NCBI GenBank assembly: GCA_030583885.1
Contig: CP129480.1
Location: 3,536,714-3,600,713 of the forward strand
Source: Anaerolineales bacterium
GTDB lineage: Bacteria > Chloroflexota > Anaerolineae > Anaerolineales > Villigracilaceae
Length of the DNA stretch: 64,000 nt
Reading direction: 5' to 3'
In this document: positions 42,664 through 51,225 of the stretch, in pieces
Position numbering within the stretch: position 1 is the stretch's first letter
Layout of the letters: every line of letters starts with the position of its first letter
Made by a program: the position numbers and the translations under genes
Notes under the pieces: model-generated
The model's database searches: none
The model's input: only the letters and a program-made list of their open reading frames with translations
What the model was told of the DNA's origin: nothing

Positions 42664-43518
42664 ATGGGATCGGCAAGAAAAATTTATGCATGGATTCATA
42701 AAAACTTACTCTTATTAATCATCGCATTTACTGTCCTCATTTATCTGCGATGGTTCTGGCTAACGCCATTGGTCTTCAAATATTACAACGATCCAAACGC
42801 AGGTTTTTTGGTGGGAATTGTTCTATTTATTGCCCTTCTCATATTTATAGCAATTTATCGGTGCGTAAAGGATCTTTCCTTGAAATTCGCAACCTTGACT
42901 TTGATAGCTTTGTTAAGTCTTATCAATATTTGGCATATTGTCGCTTTCTTTCCCAAAATTGAGAATCGCGTCATATGTGACGGAAGAACTTATTACATCA
43001 CGTGGATGCATCCATTGGGTGATTATCAATGGACATTTGATCCATTAACAGTATGGGATGGCTTACAGTACGAGTCTCAGTTTTTTGGTTATTTACAAGA
43101 TCCATTTGAAATTATTTGTGATGACGAAAGAGGTGCTGCAAATATTATCCGAACCATAAACGGCGTCTTGACTTATTCACATGGGATGAAAAAAGTTTCA
43201 TACTATGATTGGGCTGGCACACAGTTAGGGCAGAACAGATACTTTTTAGCATGGCAATGTGATGAATGGGGAATTAATACCTGTGACTTAGAAACTTACA
43301 CGTTGCATGAATGTACCCTTGAATACAAATCTTGCGATCCGTTACTTATTTCTTATACAGATACTTCTGCTGACATATTAGTGTTGGAGGCAGATAAAAT
43401 TTCCAATGAAATTAGGCTTTATGATGATTACGATTACAATCTAGAAAGAATTCTTATCTTCACTTACGGTGAAAATCCCCGCTGCTATGTAGAGGGATGC
43501 CAAATCCTCGAACCCTGA
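42664..43518 (+). CDS. Hypothetical membrane protein of low GC content
   Basis: This 284-residue protein has three membrane helices (about 14-32, 45-65 and 75-97) followed by an extracytoplasmic domain (about 100-284). That domain contains several cysteines that could form disulfides (for example CDEWGINTCDLETYTLHEC). I do not recognise the family. The gene is visibly more AT-rich than its neighbours, which suggests horizontal transfer. It follows a strong terminator, so it has its own promoter. Confidence 0.6.
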   Translation: MGSARKIYAWIHKNLLLLIIAFTVLIYLRWFWLTPLVFKYYNDPNAGFLVGIVLFIALLIFIAIYRCVKDLSLKFATLTLIALLSLINIWHIVAFFPKIENRVICDGRTYYITWMHPLGDYQWTFDPLTVWDGLQYESQFFGYLQDPFEIICDDERGAANIIRTINGVLTYSHGMKKVSYYDWAGTQLGQNRYFLAWQCDEWGINTCDLETYTLHECTLEYKSCDPLLISYTDTSADILVLEADKISNEIRLYDDYDYNLERILIFTYGENPRCYVEGCQILEP

Positions 43519-43522
43519 TCAC

Positions 43523-43954
43523 TTATTCCACCGACAATACCCGCATCAACACCTTTCGTCTGTGACCGGCTTTGCCGCGGGTGCGGTGCTCAAAGATGTA
43601 AATTCCCTGCCAGGTGCCGAGTGATAGATCACCGTCATCAATGGGGATGATGAGGCTGGTATCGGTCAACATTGCGCGGATGTGGGAGGTGGCGTCGTCG
43701 GGTCCTTCGAGATCGTGCGTGTACCAACTGTCCCGTTCGGGGACGAGGCGTTCCATGAAGGTCTCCAAGTCCGCGCGGGCGGTTGGGTCCCAGTTCTCGC
43801 TAATGACTAGGGATGCACTGGTGTGCTGTAAAAAGAGGAAGCACATGCCTTCGCGCACGCCCCACTCCTTCAACTGCGCACGGATGGATGCGGTAATGTC
43901 GAGAAGTCCCTTGCCAGAGGTGGAAGTTTCGAGTGTGGTTTTTTGCCAGTTCAT
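43523..43954 (-). CDS. yjbQ: YjbQ-type (UPF0047) protein, possible secondary thiamine-phosphate synthase
   Basis: The 143-residue protein has the UPF0047 motifs FLQHTSASLVISENWDP, HDLEGPDDATSHIRAML and LSLGTWQGIYIFEHR, with conserved His and Asp residues in the presumed active site. A YjbQ protein has been described as a minor thiamine-phosphate synthase, but the main role is unclear. It is divergent from bioY, also a vitamin-related gene. A -10 box on the minus strand (43964-43969) is nine bases from the ATG, so the mRNA is probably leaderless. Confidence 0.88.
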   Translation of the reverse strand: MNWQKTTLETSTSGKGLLDITASIRAQLKEWGVREGMCFLFLQHTSASLVISENWDPTARADLETFMERLVPERDSWYTHDLEGPDDATSHIRAMLTDTSLIIPIDDGDLSLGTWQGIYIFEHRTRGKAGHRRKVLMRVLSVE

Positions 43955-43963
43955 TATGACGGG

Positions 43964-44018
43964 ATTATAGCAGGCTAACTCTTTCGACTATTTTGGGTTG
44001 TATCAAAAAAACATACAA
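43964..44018. promoter_or_regulatory. yjbQ-bioY divergent control region
   Basis: On the minus strand TATAAT (43964-43969) serves yjbQ. On the plus side an inverted repeat TTGTAT (43998-44003) / ATACAA (44013-44018) with a nine-base spacer lies 17 bases before the bioY ATG. It could be an operator, for example for BirA. The match to known BirA sites is weak. Confidence 0.35.
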
Positions 44019-44034
44019 AGGAAATTTTCTTAAC

Positions 44035-44601
44035 ATGACCGCACTTGCACCCACTTTGTCCACCCGTTACTTTCCGAACACATCCATTTGGCTACGCGAT
44101 ATACTTCTTGTCCTTGCAGGCTCATGGCTGGTCGCCCTGTTCGCGCAGATCGAAATTCCGCTTCAACCTGTGCCGATTACCGGCCAAACATTTGCTGTTT
44201 TACTCGTCGGGGCATTGCTCGGCTCCAAACGCGGGGCGGCAGCAATGACTGCCTACATCACCCAAGGCGTGGTGGGACTACCCTTCTTCGCAGGCGGCGC
44301 ATCCGGAATTGGAATCCTCACTGGGGCATCGGCGGGCTATCTGCTGGGATTCGTCGGGGCGGCGTATGTCGTGGGCTGGCTGGCAGAACGCGGCCTGGAG
44401 CGAAGCGTGCGTACGTCCATCCTGCCGTTTTTGACCGGCACGCTTATCATTTACTTCTTCGGCGTCGTGTGGCTGTCCAACGTATTGGGAAGTGTGGGAA
44501 AAGCTGCCCAGTTGGGCTTGCTCCCGTTTTTAGCTGGCGACCTTATCAAATTAATTGCGGCTGCGCTGGTACTGCCTGCGGCCTGGAAGTTTGTCAGGTA
44601 A
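44035..44601 (+). CDS. bioY: Biotin transporter BioY
   Basis: The protein (188 residues from the ATG at 44035) is the S component of a biotin ECF transporter. It has six helices, the LVALFAQIEIPLQPVPITGQTF segment and the GxxxG-rich AYITQGVVGLPFFAGGASGIGIL region typical of BioY. No bioM or bioN gene is nearby, so it may use shared energising subunits or work alone. AAAGGAAA lies upstream. A possible operator precedes it. Confidence 0.92.
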   Translation: MTALAPTLSTRYFPNTSIWLRDILLVLAGSWLVALFAQIEIPLQPVPITGQTFAVLLVGALLGSKRGAAAMTAYITQGVVGLPFFAGGASGIGILTGASAGYLLGFVGAAYVVGWLAERGLERSVRTSILPFLTGTLIIYFFGVVWLSNVLGSVGKAAQLGLLPFLAGDLIKLIAAALVLPAAWKFVR

Positions 44602-44606
44602 ATCAT

Positions 44607-44639
44607 AAAAAACAGACCGCATGATGCGGTCTGTTTTTT
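44607..44639. terminator. Bidirectional terminator between bioY and the histidine kinase
   Basis: AAAAAACAGACCGCA pairs perfectly with TGCGGTCTGTTTTTT around a three-base loop. The A and T runs on both sides suit the two convergent genes. Confidence 0.9.
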
Positions 44640-46572
44640 ATTCACTTTTTTGCAGGGAGACAATGAACACGGTCCCTTTATTCAATTCGCTTTCCACACG
44701 AATCGTGCCGCCCAATTCCTCCACAATGGTTTTGACGATATACAAGCCAATGCCGCTGCCGGGGATCTCCGCAATGGTCACGTTTTTGGCGCGATAGAAT
44801 TTTTGGAAGAGGTGTGGAATGGCATCCTTTGAGATGCCCATCCCATGATCCTGAATTCGCACTTCGGCATGCTCACCCACATCATTGGCCACAATTTCGA
44901 CACTTGAGTTTTCAGGCGAGAACTTCACTGCATTGCTGATCAAGTTAATGAATACCTGCTCGAGGGCGCCGCGGTCCGCCAGCACCTGCACTGGTTTTAG
45001 CGACGTATCCAGCACAAAGCTCACCCTCTTTTTGTTTGCAAGCGGCCTGGCAGCCTGAACAGATTCCTCCAGCACGGAGAAAAGTTCAAGGGAAGCCTTC
45101 TCCAGTTTCATCATGCCGCTTTCCAGGCGCCCGGCCATGAGCAGACGGTCTATCAAATTCTTCTGGCGATCCAATTCCTTCCTGAGAGTCTGCCAGTATT
45201 CATCCAATTCCTCCGCTGTGCCGCCCTGATCGATGAGGTCTGCCATCAGGATGGCAGAGGTGAGAGGCGTGCGCAATTCATGGGAGGCGCGATTGATAAA
45301 ATCGGTTTTCATATCGTTGAGACGCATCTTGTCGCCAATATCACGGATAATGATCAACGCTTCATGATCATTGATCGGGTTCAGGCGCGCTTCATACAAG
45401 CTGCTGCTAAACGGCAGGTTGAAGCCCTCCACCCAGTTTGAGACCTTGTAGGTCTCCCCGTTTTCAGCGCCGACAATACTGGCAACAATCTCCTCAGGCC
45501 AGGTCTCATTGAATTTCTTGCCCGCGATCAGATCGCGATGGATGTACAGGGGGTGGTCCGGGTTACAGCTGTAATCCAGAATGATTGTTTCGGCGTTGAT
45601 GCGAATCACAAGGTCGGGCAATGCATCCACGATGGCACGGTTGCGCGCCTGATTGAGACGGATCGTCTCCTCGTAGTGGATGCGCTGCAAGGCGGCGCTG
45701 ATCACATTGGCTGAGGTTTGCACGGCATCAAAATCGGAGGCAAGCCAGGAAAGTTTGTTCTCCCGGTCAAACAAGCCGAGAAATCCTCCCAAACCGCCCG
45801 TCCCCTGCACAGGAACCGCAAGAAAGGAGAATTCAGGAACGACTTCATTCGCGCTGGCTTTGATCTCAACCACCACATTTCCCTGCGCGGAAAGGAGGGA
45901 TTGGAAATGCGGTTGAATGGCGGACGGGATGTCAAAGCCGGCTGCATCACCATCTACCCAACTGTAACGGACGTTGAGACCGCGGGTTCCCTGAAAATTA
46001 TCCAGTTCGAAGATCACACAGGCGAACGTATCCAGCGCAATTCCCAGTAATTCCAGCATCTCGGATATTCCCAATTCGATATCCGGGGAACGAAACAAAC
46101 GAGCGCTCGCCTCGCTAATGACCGAGAGGATGCGGGCGCTCCGCTTCAAAGCCTTTTCGGACCGTTTTCTTTCCGAAATATCACGGACAATGCTCTGGAT
46201 GTAGGCTGGGCTGCCATCCTCATCCGCAACGATGGCTGTGCTAAGCTCCACCGGAATTAATGTGCCATCCTTCCTCTTGAAGGTGCGTTCGTAAATATTG
46301 GTCTGGTCCTTCTGATCGAGCGCATCCCCCAAGGACATGACATCACTGACAGAAAGGGTCAGGATCTCATCCTCTGTATATCCCAGCAGGTCCAGCGCCT
46401 GCCGGTTTGCCGCAAGGTACTGCAGGTCCAAACCAATGATAAAAACACATTCCCCCATCTGCTCATATAAGGCGTGCCCAAAAAGATCCCCCCGCCATCT
46501 TTTTTTCTTTTTCTCAAGCTGCAAGCCTTTTTTGATCAAGGCCTTCTTGATCGGGACGGTCTTTTCATCCAT
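44638..46572 (-). CDS. PAS-GAF-like sensor histidine kinase
   Basis: The protein (644 residues) has a PAS domain (about 35-140, with MGECVFIIGLDLQYLAANRQ and RDISERKRSE). A GAF-like region spans about 145-310, and a further PAS-like segment about 320-405. The kinase module has its phosphorylated His in INRASHELRTPLTSAIL, N-box FINLISNAVKFSPE and G-boxes DHGMGISKD and GSGIGLYIVK. There is no membrane helix, so it is a cytoplasmic sensor. Its ATG at 46572 overlaps the upstream kinase gene by eight bases. Confidence 0.9.
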   Translation of the reverse strand: MDEKTVPIKKALIKKGLQLEKKKKRWRGDLFGHALYEQMGECVFIIGLDLQYLAANRQALDLLGYTEDEILTLSVSDVMSLGDALDQKDQTNIYERTFKRKDGTLIPVELSTAIVADEDGSPAYIQSIVRDISERKRSEKALKRSARILSVISEASARLFRSPDIELGISEMLELLGIALDTFACVIFELDNFQGTRGLNVRYSWVDGDAAGFDIPSAIQPHFQSLLSAQGNVVVEIKASANEVVPEFSFLAVPVQGTGGLGGFLGLFDRENKLSWLASDFDAVQTSANVISAALQRIHYEETIRLNQARNRAIVDALPDLVIRINAETIILDYSCNPDHPLYIHRDLIAGKKFNETWPEEIVASIVGAENGETYKVSNWVEGFNLPFSSSLYEARLNPINDHEALIIIRDIGDKMRLNDMKTDFINRASHELRTPLTSAILMADLIDQGGTAEELDEYWQTLRKELDRQKNLIDRLLMAGRLESGMMKLEKASLELFSVLEESVQAARPLANKKRVSFVLDTSLKPVQVLADRGALEQVFINLISNAVKFSPENSSVEIVANDVGEHAEVRIQDHGMGISKDAIPHLFQKFYRAKNVTIAEIPGSGIGLYIVKTIVEELGGTIRVESELNKGTVFIVSLQKSE

Positions 46573-47707
46573 ACACAACGTCATCCGCGCGCACCTCGGG
46601 CAGGGATGCCACTACCAGACAGCCCTTGTCAACGTCCGCAATCTTGACGGATCCGCCCAGGCTTTGGAAAATCGCTCGTGCTATCGTAAGCCCTACGCCA
46701 AGTCCTTCATATTCGCGATCGTCTCCACGGCTTATTTGATAGAACCTGTCAAATACTTTATCGCGCTGGTCCGCAGGGATGCCCGCACCATCATCCGAAA
46801 CCGCAATCTGCGCCGCGCCATTGGGTCCTGCATGTATTTCCAAAATCACATCTCCGTGAGATGGGCTGAACTTGAAGGCGTTGTCCACCAGATGCATCAC
46901 GGCCTGCGTAAACTCCCGCCGCGGAGCCTTGATCTCGCCGCGGTTTTCGACGGAATGAACAAATTTCAATTCCTTGGAGCGGTATCTCTCCAGCCGCTTG
47001 GATATCTGATCAAGAATGTGAAACTTCAAATCGATCGGCTGCCTGACCGCATTCAGGTTGCCATGATCAATATTTGAAAGGATCACAATATCGGAGACCA
47101 GGGAATCCAGCCTGTCGGCATTGGAAAGCGCAATGTGGATGAATTTACTTTGCTCTACGGGGTCCTCAAATTTGTTACTGAACGCCAGCTGCAATGGCAT
47201 CATGATATTTGTCAATGGGGTGCGTAATTCGTGGTGGAAATTCTGAAGGATCTCGGTCTTTAGTATCTCCATATCCTGCTGCGCAATTTCCTTCATCTCG
47301 TCGCGCCCGCGTTCATGCGAATCCCGGACCCGCCTTAACAGCCCATCCACACGAGCGAGCAGTTCTTCAATGGAAAATGGTTTTGAAACATAATCATCCG
47401 CCCCGTTTTGAATTGCGGAAACCTTCTCATTCACATCAGAGCGCGCCGTCAGAAAAATGAACGGAATGGAAGCCAGCCTCGGGTCGGCGCTCATGATGCG
47501 TTTCATCTCAAAACCATCCGGGGGCGGCATCATGACATCGGATATGATCAGATCAGGCAGAAACTCCCCGGCCTTCTCGAGTCCATCGCGCCCATCCTCC
47601 GCCGCAACCACAGTGTAGCCATGCCGCTTAATCGCAGAAACCAGTCCCAGGCGGATGGCGGGTTCATCATCGATGACAAGGATTAGCGGTATGCGGGGCT
47701 CGACCAT
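46565..47707 (-). CDS. Response-regulator receiver / histidine kinase hybrid
   Basis: The 380-residue protein has an N-terminal receiver domain (about 8-125): acidic pair in LVIDDEPA, phospho-acceptor Asp in LIISDVMMPP, Thr in FLTARS and Lys in VSKPFS. A kinase module follows (about 140-375), with H-box NFHHELRTPLTNIM, N-box HLVDNAFKFSP and G-box SDDGAGIPAD. The receiver-first order suggests it is switched by another kinase, possibly the PAS kinase encoded downstream. It overlaps that gene and follows the FHA gene after eight bases, forming one operon. Confidence 0.9.
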   Translation of the reverse strand: MVEPRIPLILVIDDEPAIRLGLVSAIKRHGYTVVAAEDGRDGLEKAGEFLPDLIISDVMMPPPDGFEMKRIMSADPRLASIPFIFLTARSDVNEKVSAIQNGADDYVSKPFSIEELLARVDGLLRRVRDSHERGRDEMKEIAQQDMEILKTEILQNFHHELRTPLTNIMMPLQLAFSNKFEDPVEQSKFIHIALSNADRLDSLVSDIVILSNIDHGNLNAVRQPIDLKFHILDQISKRLERYRSKELKFVHSVENRGEIKAPRREFTQAVMHLVDNAFKFSPSHGDVILEIHAGPNGAAQIAVSDDGAGIPADQRDKVFDRFYQISRGDDREYEGLGVGLTIARAIFQSLGGSVKIADVDKGCLVVASLPEVRADDVVYG

Positions 47708-47715
47708 GGATCACC

Positions 47716-48087
47716 TTAAGGCTTTTGCAAGCTCTGCGTGGTTCCGCTGGACTTCACAGCAATCCTGTGATTATTGTTCACGAACATGATATTAATATTT
47801 GCAAGGGAGATCAAATCCCCCGAGTTTAACACACAGCGTTCGATCTTTTTGCCGTTCACAAACGTGCCGCTTGTCGAATTCCTGTCACACAGCACATATT
47901 TCCCGTCTTCATTAACCAGTTGCGCATGATAACGGGATAGAAAATCCTCATGAAAAACAATATCATTCCCCAGGTGTCTTCCGAGCGTGGTAACCGGCTT
48001 TACCAAAGGGATCATCTGGCGGTGAACGATCAGGAAAACACCCTGCTGGGAGTCAGCCCCATTTTCAAAGGAATCGATTTTGTTCAT
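47716..48087 (-). CDS. FHA-domain protein
   Basis: The 123-residue protein is essentially one FHA domain (about 25-105). The sequence VTTLGRHLGNDIVFHEDFLSRYHAQLV carries the conserved Gly-Arg, Ser and His. It ends with NSTSGTFVNGKKI. FHA domains bind phosphothreonine, so the partner is probably a Ser/Thr-kinase substrate. It is the first gene of the operon with two histidine kinases. GAGGTGAT precedes the ATG. Confidence 0.88.
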   Translation of the reverse strand: MNKIDSFENGADSQQGVFLIVHRQMIPLVKPVTTLGRHLGNDIVFHEDFLSRYHAQLVNEDGKYVLCDRNSTSGTFVNGKKIERCVLNSGDLISLANINIMFVNNNHRIAVKSSGTTQSLQKP

Positions 48088-48239
48088 ATCACCTCAAAAT
48101 TTCGACACTTGAATGCAAGTATTAAATAAACATTCCTGTACAAACAATATAATTCTATATCATCATCCTTTAATGACAATAAGTACTTCCCCCCATCTTT
48201 CGTCTCAAAACCCGTCCGGACGGACAGAATGAAGTAAAG

Positions 48240-48254
48240 TAGAATAAGGCTCCT
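48240..48254 (+). promoter_or_regulatory. Probable leaderless promoter of obgE
   Basis: TAGAAT (48240-48245), a one-mismatch -10 box, lies nine bases before the obgE ATG at 48255. No strong ribosome site lies between (only AAGG). Confidence 0.5.
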
Positions 48255-49520
48255 ATGTTCATAGATCAGGTTAACATCCATGTAAAATCAGGTAAAGGCG
48301 GCGACGGCATGGTGCATTTCCGCCGAGAAAAATACGAACCGCGCGGCGGACCGGATGGCGGCGATGGCGGCAAGGGCGGCGATGTCATTTTCGAGGTAAA
48401 AGCCACGCTCAATACGCTTTCTGCATTCCGACAAAATGAGAAATTCGCGGCACAACCCGGGAAAGGCGGCGGCGGCGCGCAAATGACCGGCCGCGGGGGC
48501 AAGGACATTATCATTTATGTCCCGCCCGGCACGGTCATTTACGATTCAGAAACGGGCGACCTGCTCGGCGATCTCACCGAACCCGGTCAACAATTGATGG
48601 TCTGCAAGGGCGGGCGCGGCGGAAAAGGCAACCAGCACTATGCCACATCCCGTAACCAGGCTCCACGCATGGCGGAACGAGGCGAACCGCATCAGGAAAA
48701 ATTACTGCGCCTCGAACTTAAGCTGATAGCGGATATCGGCATCATCGGCTTGCCCAACGCTGGGAAATCCACGCTGCTCACCGCGCTGACGAATGCCAAG
48801 CCCAAGATCGGCGACTACCCGTTCACCACCCTGGAGCCGAATCTCGGCGTAGCTCATGTTGACGATGACACGACCGTCGTCCTTGCCGACATCCCCGGAT
48901 TGATCGAAGGCGCAAATGAAGGCGCAGGCCTGGGTCATGACTTTTTGCGTCACATCCAGCGCACGCGGGTCATCATCCATATGATCGACGGCCTCTCCGA
49001 AGACCCGCTCGCCGATTTCAGTCAGATCAATACGGAGTTGTCCTTATTCGATCCCAAGCTAGGCAAAAAGCCGCAAATCGTTGTACTCAACAAAATAGAC
49101 CAGCCCGACGTGCAGGAACGGCTCAAGGAGATCAAAGCCAGCTTTAAAAAGAAAAAAATGGACCTGATCACCGCCTCTGCGATGACACGCACGAACACAC
49201 GCGACATCCTGGTCTCCGCCTACAAACTATTGCAGGAAATCCCCGCCGGGGAATTGGAAGAAGAGGCGCTCCCCGTCTACAAGCCTGATGTGGACCCGAA
49301 ACAATTCGAAATAAAACGCGAAGACGGTGATAAATGGCGCGTGACCGGCATAGCCATCGAACGCGCCGCAAAAATGACCTACTGGGAACATGATGGCTCC
49401 GTCCGCAGGTTCCAAAAGTTAATGATCAAACTCGGCCTGGATAAGGCCCTGCGCGAGGCGGGCGTACAGGATGGTCATACCGTTTTCGTCGGTGACTTTG
49501 AATTGGAATGGCAGGAATAA
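48255..49520 (+). CDS. obgE: GTPase Obg/CgtA
   Basis: Obg is a ribosome-associated GTPase needed for 50S maturation and stress signalling. The glycine-rich Obg fold (1-158, with GGDGGKGGDVIFEV and GGRGGKGNQHYATS) is followed by the G domain. G1 is GLPNAGKSTLL (near residue 166), G3 is ADIPGLIEGA and G4 is LNKIDQP. The C-terminal OCT domain (about 345-421) ends FVGDFELEWQE. The 421-residue length is typical of the longer Obg forms. The following small membrane gene starts four bases later. Confidence 0.95.
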   Translation: MFIDQVNIHVKSGKGGDGMVHFRREKYEPRGGPDGGDGGKGGDVIFEVKATLNTLSAFRQNEKFAAQPGKGGGGAQMTGRGGKDIIIYVPPGTVIYDSETGDLLGDLTEPGQQLMVCKGGRGGKGNQHYATSRNQAPRMAERGEPHQEKLLRLELKLIADIGIIGLPNAGKSTLLTALTNAKPKIGDYPFTTLEPNLGVAHVDDDTTVVLADIPGLIEGANEGAGLGHDFLRHIQRTRVIIHMIDGLSEDPLADFSQINTELSLFDPKLGKKPQIVVLNKIDQPDVQERLKEIKASFKKKKMDLITASAMTRTNTRDILVSAYKLLQEIPAGELEEEALPVYKPDVDPKQFEIKREDGDKWRVTGIAIERAAKMTYWEHDGSVRRFQKLMIKLGLDKALREAGVQDGHTVFVGDFELEWQE

Positions 49521-49523
49521 CCC

Positions 49524-49931
49524 ATGTCCATGCACACCAATTCAAAACAACGCGTCCTGATCATCATCCTGACCATCTTCGGATGTCTATTGATTCTTTT
49601 CTTTGGTTTGCGTGCCTTTCACGCCTTTAAAAAATTCAACCGCCATCCGCCTCCCGCGCCCGGGCAAATCGAAACCGACGCGGAACGCATCCGCGACTGG
49701 ATGACTGTTCCTTTCGTTTCGCGTATGTACGGGATTTCCGAGGAAATTCTCTTTGACGCGCTGGAGATCCCTGGGCAGGGCAACCGCAGCAAAAGCCTCG
49801 AAGAATTGAATGATAGATTTTTTCCGCAAGCGGATGGACTTGTTATGCAGATCGTCAAAGCGGCTGTCCTCGCGCATCAATCTCCGCCGACTCCTATTCC
49901 GCCGCTGACGCCTGTCCCTGCAAGGCCATAA
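49524..49931 (+). CDS. Small membrane-anchored protein between obgE and dedA
   Basis: The 135-residue protein has one N-terminal membrane helix (about 10-33) and a soluble, conserved-looking helical part (about 48-115, IRDWMTVPFVSRMYGISEEILFD). It ends in a Pro/Thr-rich tail. I do not know the family. It lies three bases after obgE and nine before the DedA gene, so all three are probably co-transcribed. Confidence 0.6.
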   Translation: MSMHTNSKQRVLIIILTIFGCLLILFFGLRAFHAFKKFNRHPPPAPGQIETDAERIRDWMTVPFVSRMYGISEEILFDALEIPGQGNRSKSLEELNDRFFPQADGLVMQIVKAAVLAHQSPPTPIPPLTPVPARP

Positions 49932-49940
49932 ATCGCGCTC

Positions 49941-50534
49941 ATGTCTGAGTATCTTCTGACCCAGGTCATAAACTACGGCGCGCCTCTGCTTTGGGTCATC
50001 GTCTTTATCGGCGGACTTGGCGTCCCTTTGCCATGCACAGTGCTGGTCATTGCGGCTGGCGCATTCGCCCGTCAGGGGATCCTGCCCTGGCACACCACCG
50101 CCCTCATCAGCATCATTAGCGTGGTCACTGGCGATGCCATCAGTTATTCGTTTGGATATTATGCCCGTGAAAAGGTGTTAACCCGTTTTAGCAAAACACC
50201 GCGCTGGAGGGAAGCGGGGGAATCCTTCCGCAAATGGGGACCGCTCTCCATCTTCTTCTCGCGCTTTTTGGTCACAGCCATCGCCCTGCCGGTCAACCTG
50301 ATGTCTGGCACGACACGGTTTCCATTTAAAAAATGGCTAACCTATGATGCCGCGGGTGAGATCGTGTGGATTCTCGGCTACGGCGGGCTGGGCTATCTCT
50401 TCGGCAGTCAATGGGAACTGGTCAGCGAATTCCTGGGCAATTTTGGCGGTGTCGTGTTGGGTGTGCTCATTTTTGTCATCGGCATAAAACAAGCCTGGAG
50501 CTGGCAATTAAAAAGACATCAACTCTCGAATTGA
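49941..50534 (+). CDS. DedA family membrane protein
   Basis: The 197-residue protein has the DedA/VTT layout: an amphipathic N-terminus and two hairpin-type re-entrant regions. The sequence VFIGGLGVPLPCTVLVIAAGAFARQG resembles the DedA entrance. FFSRFLVTAIALPVNLMSGTTRFPFKKWLTYDAAGEIVWILGYGGLGYLFG is the hallmark R-x-x-P-x-x-x-G region. DedA proteins flip or recycle polyprenyl phosphate or phospholipids. The exact lipid is unknown here. Confidence 0.88.
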   Translation: MSEYLLTQVINYGAPLLWVIVFIGGLGVPLPCTVLVIAAGAFARQGILPWHTTALISIISVVTGDAISYSFGYYAREKVLTRFSKTPRWREAGESFRKWGPLSIFFSRFLVTAIALPVNLMSGTTRFPFKKWLTYDAAGEIVWILGYGGLGYLFGSQWELVSEFLGNFGGVVLGVLIFVIGIKQAWSWQLKRHQLSN

Positions 50535-50581
50535 GAGTTGTCTCATCCTTTTCTCCCTGTTCCATCCCCGCAGCAGGGAGA
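50520..50581 (+). terminator. Two hairpins after the DedA gene
   Basis: CAACTCTC (50520-50527) pairs with GAGAGTTG (50533-50540), spanning the stop codon. TCTCCCTG (50552-50559) pairs with CAGGGAGA (50574-50581). Neither is followed by a long T-run. Confidence 0.45.
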
Positions 50582-50598
50582 GTCAACAAAGGAAATTC

Positions 50599-51087
50599 TT
50601 AATGGTGATGCCCATCCTCATGAACATGACCGTGGTCAAGTTCCTCCTCGGTCGGTTCACGCAGGGCAATCACTTTGACCGAGAAATGCAATTCCGCGCC
50701 TGCCAGGGGATGGTTGAAATCAAGTTGGACTGTTTTGTCGTCAAAGCTGGCAACGTAGGCAGCCTGATGCTCGCCGTCCTCATCGGTGACGTGTAACTCC
50801 AAGCCTTCTTCCAGTTTCATATCTATGGGGAATTCACTGCGCGGCACATCCATGAAGGCTTCATCGTCGAATTCGCCGTAGCCGTCCTCGGGTTTGACGA
50901 CCACAGCCTTGCTGTCGCCGATCTTCATGCCCATCATTTCATTTTCCAGGCCGGGAATGATGTTCCCATAACCTGCCAGGAACTGCAAAGGACCTGCTTC
51001 GTCCGATGTATCAAGTACTTCTCCATCCACGGTTAATGTATAGTCCATCGAAACAACCAGGCCGTCCTGCACTGTATCCTTATTCAT
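50599..51087 (-). CDS. SlyD-like FKBP peptidyl-prolyl isomerase
   Basis: The protein (162 residues from the ATG at 51087) has the FKBP core VVSMDYTLTVDGEVLDTSDE, the QFLAGYGNIIPGLENEMMGMKIGD segment and the IF chaperone insertion (about 75-125). The C-terminal HGHVHEDGHHH tail suggests metal (nickel or zinc) binding as in SlyD. It catalyses prolyl isomerisation and acts as a chaperone in the cytoplasm. GGA precedes the ATG. Confidence 0.9.
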   Translation of the reverse strand: MNKDTVQDGLVVSMDYTLTVDGEVLDTSDEAGPLQFLAGYGNIIPGLENEMMGMKIGDSKAVVVKPEDGYGEFDDEAFMDVPRSEFPIDMKLEEGLELHVTDEDGEHQAAYVASFDDKTVQLDFNHPLAGAELHFSVKVIALREPTEEELDHGHVHEDGHHH

Positions 51088-51213
51088 TGTTTTGTCCTTT
51101 CTCAAATTAATTGCGTCCATTGTACCAGCCTCCTCCCTACGGTATGCCCAGCGCTGGCCACAAATTACACTTCATCAAAAGGGGAAAAGTGCGATTTGTG
51201 ACCGTGGGTATTA

Positions 51214-51225
51214 TATAATCGCCCC
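51214..51225 (+). promoter_or_regulatory. Leaderless promoter of the ATP-grasp gene
   Basis: TATAAT at 51214-51219 is six bases before the ATG at 51226, which leaves no 5' UTR. Confidence 0.65.
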
